Below, piece after piece: positions 1 through 6,814 of a DNA stretch of 14,138 nt (position 1 is its first letter; each line of letters opens with the position of its first letter). Position numbers and translations under genes: made by a program. The stretch comes from Leptospiraceae bacterium (GTDB lineage: Bacteria > Spirochaetota > Leptospiria > Turneriellales > Turneriellaceae): assembly GCA_016788945.1 (NCBI GenBank), contig JAEUSA010000251.1, positions 1 through 14,138 on the forward strand. Reading direction: 5' to 3'. The notes beneath the pieces are model-generated. The model saw only the letters and a program-made list of their open reading frames with translations, did not search any database and had not been told where the DNA came from.

Positions 1-1080
1 TTCAGAGCTTACGCTCAGCGCCTTACCGGTTTTTCCCGCGCGGGCCGTGCGGCCTATGCGATGCACATAGGTTTCGGGATCCATCGGGATATCGTAATTC
101 ACGACCAATTGCACATCTTCAATGTGTAATCCGCGGCTCGCAACGTCGGTTGCGACCAGTACGCGAAACTTGTTATTCTTAAAATCGTCGAGAATTTTCA
201 AACGCTTATTCTGCGTCACCATACTCGATAGCCCGGCGGCGGCGATGTTGTGATGGTTGAGGTTTTTGACGAGAACGTCAACGTATTGCCGGCTGTTAGT
301 GAAAATGATGACCGGTTCGAGCTTGTTAGTTTCGAGCAGTTGAATCAGGTACGGTAGTTTTTCGTCTTGGCCCAAGTGCAGCATTTCTTGCGAGATACTT
401 GCATGGTCGATCAGTTCGGGGTTAATGAGAATTTCTTCGGGTTCGCGCATGAATTCCCATACCGAGTAGAGTGCACTGAAATTAATCGTCGCCGAAAACA
501 GAGAGAACTGCCGTTCTTCATTTTCATTGGCTGAGCATTTGGATAGAATTTTGCGCACGTCGTCGATGAAACCCATGTCGAGCATACGGTCGGCTTCATC
601 GAGTACGATGCGGACGACGCCAGACAAGTTGGCTTCACCGCCGCGCAGAAAATCAAGCAGGCGGCCCGGAGTCGCCACGATCAGGTGCGCACCACCGGAA
701 AGCTCCCGGCGCTGTTTATCGTGATCGACACCCCCAAAAATGGTCGCAAGTTTCAGACCCGCAGCCCCTGCGAAAAATTCGGCTTCATCGGCAATTTGCA
801 CAACGAGTTCGCGTGTCGGGGCGAGTACCAACGCCAAAGGCGGATGTAGAGTGTCGTCCCCGGCTTCAGACCGGGCACGGTTCTTCTCATGCACAAACTG
901 CAATATTGGCAGCAGGTAGGCGAGGGTTTTGCCCGAGCCGGTCTTGGCGCAGGCGATAATATCGCGGTTATTGATGGCGAGAGGAATAGTCTCGGCCTGA
1001 ATCGGTGTAGGTTCGGCGAAGCCCTTCTCTGCGAGTCGACCCTGTATCGGCTCGGCGAGCTTCAATTCACTAAATAGCAC
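1..1080 (-). CDS. DEAD-box ATP-dependent RNA helicase, C-terminus beyond window (partial)
   Basis: Superfamily 2 RNA helicase that unwinds or remodels RNA using ATP, probably in ribosome assembly or mRNA decay. Reading in from a GTG at 1080, 360 codons stay open to the window edge. The motifs appear in order: Q motif (F21, PTPIQ to Q28), Walker A AKTGSGKT (45-52), PTREL (88-92), GG (116-117), TPGR (137-140), DEAD (161-164), SAT (196-198), VIIFTNS (257-263), motif V TDVASRGLHI (311-320) and motif VI HRIGRTARAG (340-349). Both RecA lobes are therefore present and only the variable C-terminal tail is missing. The GTG start is chosen because the product begins LFSELKL, as RhlE/CsdA-type proteins do at their N-terminus; no strong ribosome binding site is visible. 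Motif V has SRGLHI instead of the usual ARGLDI. The gene is divergent from the plus-strand genes that follow. RhlE-like by layout, but the exact subfamily is not certain. Confidence 0.95.
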   Translation of the reverse strand, partial: MLFSELKLAEPIQGRLAEKGFAEPTPIQAETIPLAINNRDIIACAKTGSGKTLAYLLPILQFVHEKNRARSEAGDDTLHPPLALVLAPTRELVVQIADEAEFFAGAAGLKLATIFGGVDHDKQRRELSGGAHLIVATPGRLLDFLRGGEANLSGVVRIVLDEADRMLDMGFIDDVRKILSKCSANENEERQFSLFSATINFSALYSVWEFMREPEEILINPELIDHASISQEMLHLGQDEKLPYLIQLLETNKLEPVIIFTNSRQYVDVLVKNLNHHNIAAAGLSSMVTQNKRLKILDDFKNNKFRVLVATDVASRGLHIEDVQLVVNYDIPMDPETYVHRIGRTARAGKTGKALSVSSE

Positions 1081-1232
1081 AGGTTTTCTTTGTCGTGAGA
1101 GACAGGGGGTCAATGAGAATTGCCCTATGATCGTGGGGTATCGTTTGTATAGAACTGGATGTGTGTCCAGAACGGGATAATCAGTGTGACATAACCGTAA
1201 CAGTGATCAATGCCATTTCACTTGACCTGTCA

Positions 1233-1247
1233 GGCTGCTGCGCAGCC
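1233..1247. repeat. short perfect inverted repeat before the 166-aa gene
   Basis: GGCTGC at 1233-1238 and GCAGCC at 1242-1247 form a perfect 6-bp stem with a 3-base loop (TGC), ending 8 bases before the ATG at 1256. It occupies the place where a ribosome binding site would be expected, and no such site is seen there. It could hinder translation of the gene or be a chance palindrome in GC-rich DNA. The rest of the divergent gap 1081-1255 shows no promoter pair that I can defend. Confidence 0.35.
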
Positions 1248-1255
1248 GGTGCGCC

Positions 1256-1756
1256 ATGCAGGCTGTGAAGGTTATACATCTCATCAAACGCGTCGAGCAG
1301 ATCGACCGCGAAATTGCAGAATTGCACGCACTGGTCGATGGCATTGACGGTAGCAGGTCTTACCGCAATACGATGAAAATTGCCGCCGAGCAACAGATCA
1401 ATAACCTCGTGGGCGAAAAAGTCAAGCTGATGGAGCTCAAAATCGAGAACCCGCCTGATTTCCTGACAAAGCAGGTTTACCCGGTCGATGCTGTGAAACA
1501 TGAGCAGCCGCGTATCGCGTTTGAATCTCTCGTGGGTACTTCAAACTCCACATTGACCGCTGCCATTGCCGCGCAACCCGACACCGCCCATGCACAGCCG
1601 GTAAATCCGTTGAGAAACTATGCTCGAATGCTCAACGTCGACGAAATTCTGCCTAAGAACACTGTCGAAACCAGCGGCAAGTCGCGCCGTACAGAGAAGC
1701 CGGCATCCAGAACCCGGGCCGATATCCTGCGCGATCTACCGCCTCTGCAATACTGA
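1256..1756 (+). CDS. unrecognised helical protein, 166 aa
   Basis: I do not recognise this protein. Residues 1-66 look like one or two long amphipathic helices, rich in I, L, E and K with heptad-like spacing (for example VIHLIKRVEQIDREIAEL), followed by the motif QINNLVGEKVKLMELKIENPP. Such a segment suggests a coiled coil or a helical-hairpin partner protein. Residues 67-166 look low in order, with Thr/Ala-rich and basic stretches, and end ADILRDLPPLQY. There is no signal peptide or membrane segment, so it is probably cytoplasmic. ATG 1256 is the only conventional start before an in-frame TGA at 1223; a CTG at 1238 is possible. No good ribosome binding site is visible. It lies upstream of the phosphatase gene on the same strand, with a 78-base gap that holds a small hairpin. 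It is favoured over the 106-codon minus-strand frame beneath it because of its helix-like pattern and greater length. Confidence 0.7.
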   Translation: MQAVKVIHLIKRVEQIDREIAELHALVDGIDGSRSYRNTMKIAAEQQINNLVGEKVKLMELKIENPPDFLTKQVYPVDAVKHEQPRIAFESLVGTSNSTLTAAIAAQPDTAHAQPVNPLRNYARMLNVDEILPKNTVETSGKSRRTEKPASRTRADILRDLPPLQY

Positions 1757-1767
1757 GTTTGCTTCTA

Positions 1768-1782
1768 CGCGGCTGAGCCGCG
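1768..1782. repeat. short perfect inverted repeat between the 166-aa gene and the phosphatase gene
   Basis: CGCGGC (1768-1773), loop TGA, GCCGCG (1777-1782) form a perfect GC-only 6-bp stem that begins 11 bases after the stop codon at 1756. The bases after it (CATTGTTATCC) are not a clean T run, so it is at best a weak or attenuating terminator between the two plus-strand genes. Confidence 0.35.
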
Positions 1783-1834
1783 CATTGTTATCCTTACCGC
1801 TTGACAGTCGTGACAGAGTTTGTTTTGCTTGCTT

Positions 1835-4800
1835 ATGAATTTTTTCCAGAGTATTTATCTCGATTATTATACCATCGGGTCGCTTATTCCCGTACTCTTT
1901 CTTTTTATCTCAGCCGCCATGTTCTACCAGATCAAGGACAAGTCGCGGGCGACGAAAGTTTTCGCCAATACCCTCATCGCTTTCGGCATGTTTGTTGCGA
2001 GTTATGTGGTAGCCTCCTCATTCTATCACCCTTATGCAGCATTTCATCGTTGGTCAACGGTTTTGTTCGTGCTGATCGTTATCACGCTGTTCATGCAGGC
2101 GTTCTTTGAATTTCCCGAACCGACGCACACTAAACTGGCCCGGATTATTTTGCGAATCATGCTTGCGATAACCATCGGTTTCGCAATCTGGTTTATGGCG
2201 CAAACCCTTGAAGCGAGTTTCGTCTACCATTTTGAAGGGCATTATTATGATTTCGACGCGGATGATGCAAGTTATGTAATCAGTCTCGCGATTATAGGCT
2301 ACATAGCGATCCTTATGTTTATCGGTGGCTGGCGCATATGGCGCACAAAGGGCCGTGAAAGGTGGATTGTTCTTGGCCTGTTGGTTGGCATCATGGTTTC
2401 TTCTTTCTTACCCGCATATTTGAATACTCTGAGTCGCGAAGGTGGAATGGACCGCGGCACTTTCCAAGTTGTCTTTGATCTCTCCATTATCGCAGGTCTG
2501 TTTGTTATTGTAGTCCTCTACCTAAACAATACGAACGACAAAACCACCTTCATGGCGAAGATCATTCTCGTCAGCGTGGTGGTTTTCCTTCTCGTATTGC
2601 AGGGTATCAGCTATTTCTCCTTCCAAGATAAAGAAGTAGCGTATGACGGAGTAAAAAGCGAACAGGCCAATCGTTTCCGTGAAGCGGGCGTTGAGGCCGA
2701 AGCCATGCGTTATGCTGTGGCCTACGATCTCACGAAGAAAAAAGTCGAACCGGTTAAATCTATCGGTTCCGCAGAAATTGACGGTGATGAACATGCTAAT
2801 GGTTATGAGTTCACCAATATCTGGCAGAAGATCTATTATTTGAACGAAGACATTGCCTTTAAGGACAACATGGAGAAGATTCTCCAAGCGGCTCCCCCGA
2901 CGTTTAATGGTTATAAAGCTGCATTGTTGCCATTGCTGGAAAAAAAAGAGACGACAAGTCGCAAGGCGATGCTTGAGAAGATAGCAAAGTTACAGCGCCC
3001 AGTTATTCACCGGCGCTATAAGCTCAGCCATCTGCAAAATTTTCAATTTAGAGAAAAAGCGACAGCTTTTCTTTCGAAATCCCACCGTGGATTTGAAACT
3101 TTCAGTGAAGCGATGCTCACTTATCTGAAAGAGAACACTACCGACAACGGCGCAGACCTAAAGAAAAAATTGCTGCAGTATGCGCAAGAGGTTGTGCCCC
3201 CGGGGGCGCGCAACTACCGCGTCGATAAAAACACCGGGGCGCATTATACTGCCTATGTGGGCATTGATTACAAGAAAGGTAAAGTCATCGAAGTGGGTTT
3301 TGATTACCTCGACTATCGAAAGTATGTGCACCCCCTTGGCGTGAAATACCTGATTCTGCTTTTTGCTGCGATGGTTATCATTATTGTCGGGTTTCCGATT
3401 TTTTTCAGTCGCGCCTTGGTGACGCCACTCAACAGCCTGCTTTCCGGTGTTAACGAGGTAAATACCGGCAACCTCGACGTTGTTCTGCCTATTTATGTCG
3501 AAGATGAAATCGGCTACCTTTCGCGTTCATTCAACGGCATGGTGCACTCCATCAAAGATTCGAAGCAAAAATTGCAGGAGTACGCTGCGACGCTGGAAGA
3601 TAAAGTCAAAGAGCGCACGGCTGAACTGCAAAAAGCATTTGAAGAAGTCAGTGCCCTCAAAAAGCAACAAGACGGAGATTACTTTCTAACCAGCCTGCTC
3701 ACCACTCCGCTGGGTGCCAACAAGGCCGATAGCCCAAACCTTAACGTCGACGTCTATGTAGAACAGAAAAAGAAATTTGAATTCCGCAAATGGGCGCGCG
3801 ATATCGGTGGAGATACCTGCATCACGAGTACGGTAACTCTGAAGGGAAAGGCGCACACGGTGTTTCTCAACGCCGATGCGATGGGTAAGTCGATGCAGGG
3901 GGCGGGCGGAATTCTCGTTCTTGGGTCCGTTTTCCATTCAGTCATCGAGCGCACGAAACTTTCACCCAAAGAGCAAGATGTCTTTCCCGAGCACTGGCTG
4001 AAATATACCTTCATTGAATTGCACCGCGTATTTGAAGTATTCGACGGTTCGATGCTGATCTCACTGGTGATGGGGTTGGTAGACGATGAATCGGGCTTAT
4101 TTTACTACATCAATGCCGAGCATCCCTGGTCGGTCCTTTACCGCAACGGCAAGGCCGATTTTATCGAAAAAGAACTCGTGCTACGTAAACTCGGCACGCA
4201 GGGCGTCAGCGGCCACATCGAGGTTGCGACACTGCAGATGGAGCCAAAGGACGTCATCATTATGGGGTCGGACGGTCGCGATGACTTGTTGTTGGGTTAT
4301 GATGACGATGGCGCGCGCATCATCAACGAAAACGAATTGCAGTTTCTGAAAATTGTCGAAGAAGCCGACGGGCAACTCGATAGAATTCGCGAACTGTTGG
4401 ACAATTATGGCGAACTGACCGATGACTTGTCCTTGCTGCGCATCGGTTATAAAGAAGACGTTCATCATGATCATTCGCAGCTTTCGCAACATGTGATCCA
4501 GTTACTCAACCGGGCACGGCTTGCCGTAAAATCGGGTCAGCTTAAGGTTGCGATCGGCGACCTCGAAGAGGCGAATCGCATCGACGATTCACAGCCCGAG
4601 GTGATGCGCGACCTGATTAAGGCGTATCTGAAAGATAAGCAATTTGAAAAGGCTGCAAATCTTGCTGAAGACTATATACACATTAAACCTGCAGATTCAG
4701 AGTTTCTCTATATCGCTTCGTATTGCCACAAGCTATTGCAGAATATCAAGAAAGCTGCTGACTTCGGCGAGCGGTTGCGGCTCAGAAACCATGATATGGT

Positions 4801-4960
4801 GAAGAACCTCGTGAATCTTGCGGATATCTATTATCTGCAAGGGCTTTTCCATCGCTCGCGCACGATCATTGATTTTGCCGCGAAACTTGATCCGCACGAT
4901 ATCAAAGTCAAGCGTGTGCTCGAGGCCCTCGCGCGTAAGAACATTCCGCCGTCTGCCTGA
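1835..4960 (+). CDS. 7TM-HAMP-SpoIIE receptor protein phosphatase with C-terminal TPR-like repeats
   Basis: Membrane receptor that should dephosphorylate a phosphoserine/threonine target, in this family typically a STAS anti-sigma-factor antagonist. With ATG 1835 as residue 1 (1041 aa), seven hydrophobic helices lie near 14-32, 46-64, 73-91, 106-124, 146-166, 177-196 and 212-230. An eighth is at 241-262, then comes an extracytoplasmic sensor of about 245 residues and a ninth helix near 506-526. HAMP follows (about 527-580, with the EDEIGYLSRSFN motif), then a coiled coil (580-615), the SpoIIE/RsbU PP2C domain (about 613-865) and TPR-like helices (about 880-1035). All four metal-site acidic motifs remain: GGD near 658, ADAMGKSMQGAG near 680, SDG near 812 and DDLSL near 863. 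Start: ATG 1835 gives the sequence MNFFQSIYLDYY; a TTG at 1820 would add 5 residues. Neither has a strong ribosome binding site, and an in-frame TGA at 1811 rules out earlier starts. sufE follows after 2 bases. No STAS or anti-sigma gene lies in the window, so the target is unknown. Confidence 0.93.
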   Translation: MNFFQSIYLDYYTIGSLIPVLFLFISAAMFYQIKDKSRATKVFANTLIAFGMFVASYVVASSFYHPYAAFHRWSTVLFVLIVITLFMQAFFEFPEPTHTKLARIILRIMLAITIGFAIWFMAQTLEASFVYHFEGHYYDFDADDASYVISLAIIGYIAILMFIGGWRIWRTKGRERWIVLGLLVGIMVSSFLPAYLNTLSREGGMDRGTFQVVFDLSIIAGLFVIVVLYLNNTNDKTTFMAKIILVSVVVFLLVLQGISYFSFQDKEVAYDGVKSEQANRFREAGVEAEAMRYAVAYDLTKKKVEPVKSIGSAEIDGDEHANGYEFTNIWQKIYYLNEDIAFKDNMEKILQAAPPTFNGYKAALLPLLEKKETTSRKAMLEKIAKLQRPVIHRRYKLSHLQNFQFREKATAFLSKSHRGFETFSEAMLTYLKENTTDNGADLKKKLLQYAQEVVPPGARNYRVDKNTGAHYTAYVGIDYKKGKVIEVGFDYLDYRKYVHPLGVKYLILLFAAMVIIIVGFPIFFSRALVTPLNSLLSGVNEVNTGNLDVVLPIYVEDEIGYLSRSFNGMVHSIKDSKQKLQEYAATLEDKVKERTAELQKAFEEVSALKKQQDGDYFLTSLLTTPLGANKADSPNLNVDVYVEQKKKFEFRKWARDIGGDTCITSTVTLKGKAHTVFLNADAMGKSMQGAGGILVLGSVFHSVIERTKLSPKEQDVFPEHWLKYTFIELHRVFEVFDGSMLISLVMGLVDDESGLFYYINAEHPWSVLYRNGKADFIEKELVLRKLGTQGVSGHIEVATLQMEPKDVIIMGSDGRDDLLLGYDDDGARIINENELQFLKIVEEADGQLDRIRELLDNYGELTDDLSLLRIGYKEDVHHDHSQLSQHVIQLLNRARLAVKSGQLKVAIGDLEEANRIDDSQPEVMRDLIKAYLKDKQFEKAANLAEDYIHIKPADSEFLYIASYCHKLLQNIKKAADFGERLRLRNHDMVKNLVNLADIYYLQGLFHRSRTIIDFAAKLDPHDIKVKRVLEALARKNIPPSA

Positions 4961-4962
4961 CG

Positions 4963-5376
4963 ATGACAGAGACGATTGAAGAGCGCGAAGCCAGCATTCT
5001 CGCGGATTTCGAAATGTTCGATGATTGGGCTGACCGTTACCGGTATCTCATCGAGCTGGGCGAAAAACTGCCGCCGCTCGCAACAGAATATAAGACCGAA
5101 GCCAACAAAGTACAGGGTTGCCAGTCGCAGGTGTGGCTTATAGCCGAACGTCAGGGTGATCGCGTGATTTTCTCTGCCGACAGTGATTCTGCGATAACGC
5201 GCGGATTGATCGCGCTGCTGGTAAGGCTTTTCTCCGGGGCGACATCTGCCGAGATTTCACAAGCGAATCTTTCGCTGATCGAGCGTCTCGGCTTCGCCAA
5301 ACATCTGTCGATGTCGCGCGCCAATGGTTTTGCCTCAATGATTCAGATGATTAAACGGCTGTCGCAACAATCATGA
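4963..5376 (+). CDS. sufE: SufE family cysteine desulfurase sulfur acceptor
   Basis: SufE accepts persulfide sulfur from the cysteine desulfurase SufS and passes it to the SufBCD scaffold during iron-sulfur cluster assembly in the cytoplasm. At 137 residues it is almost the same length as E. coli SufE (138). The acceptor loop is clear: EANKVQGCQSQVWL, with the acceptor cysteine at residue 53. The preceding WADRYRYLIELGEKLPPL helix and the C-terminal NGFASMIQMIKRL helix fit the family. The ATG is 2 bases after the phosphatase stop, and the stop TGA overlaps the next gene's start (ATGA, 5373-5376), so both neighbours are probably translationally coupled to it. No sufS, sufB, sufC or sufD gene is seen here, so this is an orphan copy placed in a signalling/envelope operon; its desulfurase must be encoded elsewhere. 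A CsdE-like role is also possible. Confidence 0.92.
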   Translation: MTETIEEREASILADFEMFDDWADRYRYLIELGEKLPPLATEYKTEANKVQGCQSQVWLIAERQGDRVIFSADSDSAITRGLIALLVRLFSGATSAEISQANLSLIERLGFAKHLSMSRANGFASMIQMIKRLSQQS

Positions 5377-6809
5377 TGCTGGCGCGCGCAACGGCGCTCT
5401 ATACTGTTTCTGTTCTGGCTCTTGGTGCGCAGAACGCGAAACGCGCCGAACTGACGCAGGGGCGTGTGCAGTGGCCGGCCGAATATGTACTCGAGGTTAT
5501 GCGCCCTGTGGCGAAGGTCAGTGATGGTAAACTTTACCTATCGAATGTGGTGCAAAACCTCCTGCTCGATGAGCTCTCGCTGCAACGCAAAGCCGTAACG
5601 CGAAACCTTATCACGCCCGATACGATCGAATATCCCGTGCGCAAAGATCACGAGCAGTTGCCGGCCGATGAGCGCGAAAAATTGCTCGAGAAATATCCGA
5701 AGCCGGTGGTGCTGCCGCTGCGCATCAATCGGCACCGCGAGGTGCAGGCCGCCGATGTTTCATGCAAGACAGTCAAAGCAGACCGCTATGTACTGCTGAC
5801 GCGTATCGCGCTTGAGGGCAGCCGGTTAAGAATTGGCGTTGAACTTTGCCAGGGGGGCAATTCGTTGCATGCACAATCTGCCACTGCCGATGAACAGGAA
5901 ATGGTCGCCACGATCGTCAAGCTGATGAATCCGGTGCGCGCGAAACTTACCGGCGACGCCTTTGCAACTCTCGAAATCGACAGTACACCGCCCCGATCGT
6001 CGGTTTACCTCGATGACCAGTTTCTGGGTAAAACGCCATTACGGTATTCTTATTTGATTCCCGGTGAATATCGGCTCGTGCTGAAGCTTGACGGACATCA
6101 GGTGCACAGCGAGCGCATCAAGACCGTCACGGGTGAGACACTCAAACGCACCCTTACACTCGCACCGGCCGTCGGCATCGGCAGTCTTGACATAACGACA
6201 GACCCGGCTGGCGCCAAAATTTATATCGATGCGGATTTTAAAGGATACACACCCAAAAAAATTGAAGGTTTGAGCGAAGGTACCTACCGTATACACCTGT
6301 TGCATCCGGAAAAAGGCGAGGTGTACAAGACGATTCAAGTCACCACACAGAAGAAAGATTTCAAGCTTTCAGAGACGCTGAGCGGATTTCTGGACAAAAG
6401 CCCGGCCGGGCTTCTCGGTTTCTCTTACAAAACCTGGTATTATGCTTCGTTGATTGCCGCTGCCGCTTCATTCGGCACGGCGATCGGTTTTTACGTATGG
6501 CGCGACCAAGCGCAGGAACAGATTTTTGGCCGTTTGAGTGGAAAATCCACCACACTTTACACGCAGGAAGACTACGATTTTCTGAATGAAAAAAATGCGG
6601 CATACGATACGCGCAATTCATACGCCACGGGTTTTATGGTCAGTTCAGGAGTATTTGCCGCCCTCGCGATTTATTTCTATGTGCAGCACCTGCTTTCGGC
6701 TGACGAAGGTATCGTCATGAAGCCGAAAAAGTCTGAAGAAGGCAGTGTTGACGTACGCGTGGGTGCCATGCCCGGTTTATCGGGCGTGAGCGTGCATTAC
6801 CGCTTCTGA
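5373..6809 (+). CDS. PEGA-domain membrane/envelope protein, 478 aa
   Basis: Function unknown. Two PEGA-type beta-sandwich domains are readable. The first covers about residues 197-262 (ATLEIDSTPPRSSVYLDDQF, then GKTPL and PGEYRLVL). The second covers about 269-330 (SLDITTDPAGAKIYIDADFK, then GYTPKKI and EGTYRIHL). Such domains usually sit outside the cytoplasmic membrane in surface or envelope proteins. The N-terminus (MMLARATALYTVSVLALGAQ) looks like a short, weak signal peptide without a lipobox cysteine. Residues 30-190 form an unrecognised domain. Two hydrophobic helices follow the PEGA pair, near 355-374 and 415-437, and the tail ends with beta-like GLSGVSVHYRF. The start ATG overlaps the sufE stop by 4 bases; the second ATG one codon later is equally possible. 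It is the last gene of the phosphatase operon and converges on the amidohydrolase gene with 5 bases between stops. Confidence 0.85.
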   Translation: MMLARATALYTVSVLALGAQNAKRAELTQGRVQWPAEYVLEVMRPVAKVSDGKLYLSNVVQNLLLDELSLQRKAVTRNLITPDTIEYPVRKDHEQLPADEREKLLEKYPKPVVLPLRINRHREVQAADVSCKTVKADRYVLLTRIALEGSRLRIGVELCQGGNSLHAQSATADEQEMVATIVKLMNPVRAKLTGDAFATLEIDSTPPRSSVYLDDQFLGKTPLRYSYLIPGEYRLVLKLDGHQVHSERIKTVTGETLKRTLTLAPAVGIGSLDITTDPAGAKIYIDADFKGYTPKKIEGLSEGTYRIHLLHPEKGEVYKTIQVTTQKKDFKLSETLSGFLDKSPAGLLGFSYKTWYYASLIAAAASFGTAIGFYVWRDQAQEQIFGRLSGKSTTLYTQEDYDFLNEKNAAYDTRNSYATGFMVSSGVFAALAIYFYVQHLLSADEGIVMKPKKSEEGSVDVRVGAMPGLSGVSVHYRF

Positions 6810-6814
6810 GCGAG

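Noticed and set aside
411..1077. Open frames on either strand inside the helicase gene (411-656 minus, 527-724 plus, 889-1077 plus)
   Set aside because: The helicase frame carries every DEAD-box motif without a break; the others are shadows in different frames.
1155..1170. CTGGA/TCCAG inverted repeat in the divergent gap after the helicase
   Set aside because: Only a 5-bp stem with no T run; too weak for a terminator or operator call.
1181..1501. 106-codon minus-strand frame beneath the 166-residue plus-strand gene
   Set aside because: It is shorter, shows no recognisable pattern, and lies opposite a frame with a clear helix pattern.
1801..1806. Perfect TTGACA before the phosphatase gene, as a -35 box
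   Set aside because: No acceptable -10 hexamer lies 16-18 bases downstream; the best AT-rich candidate falls inside the coding start.
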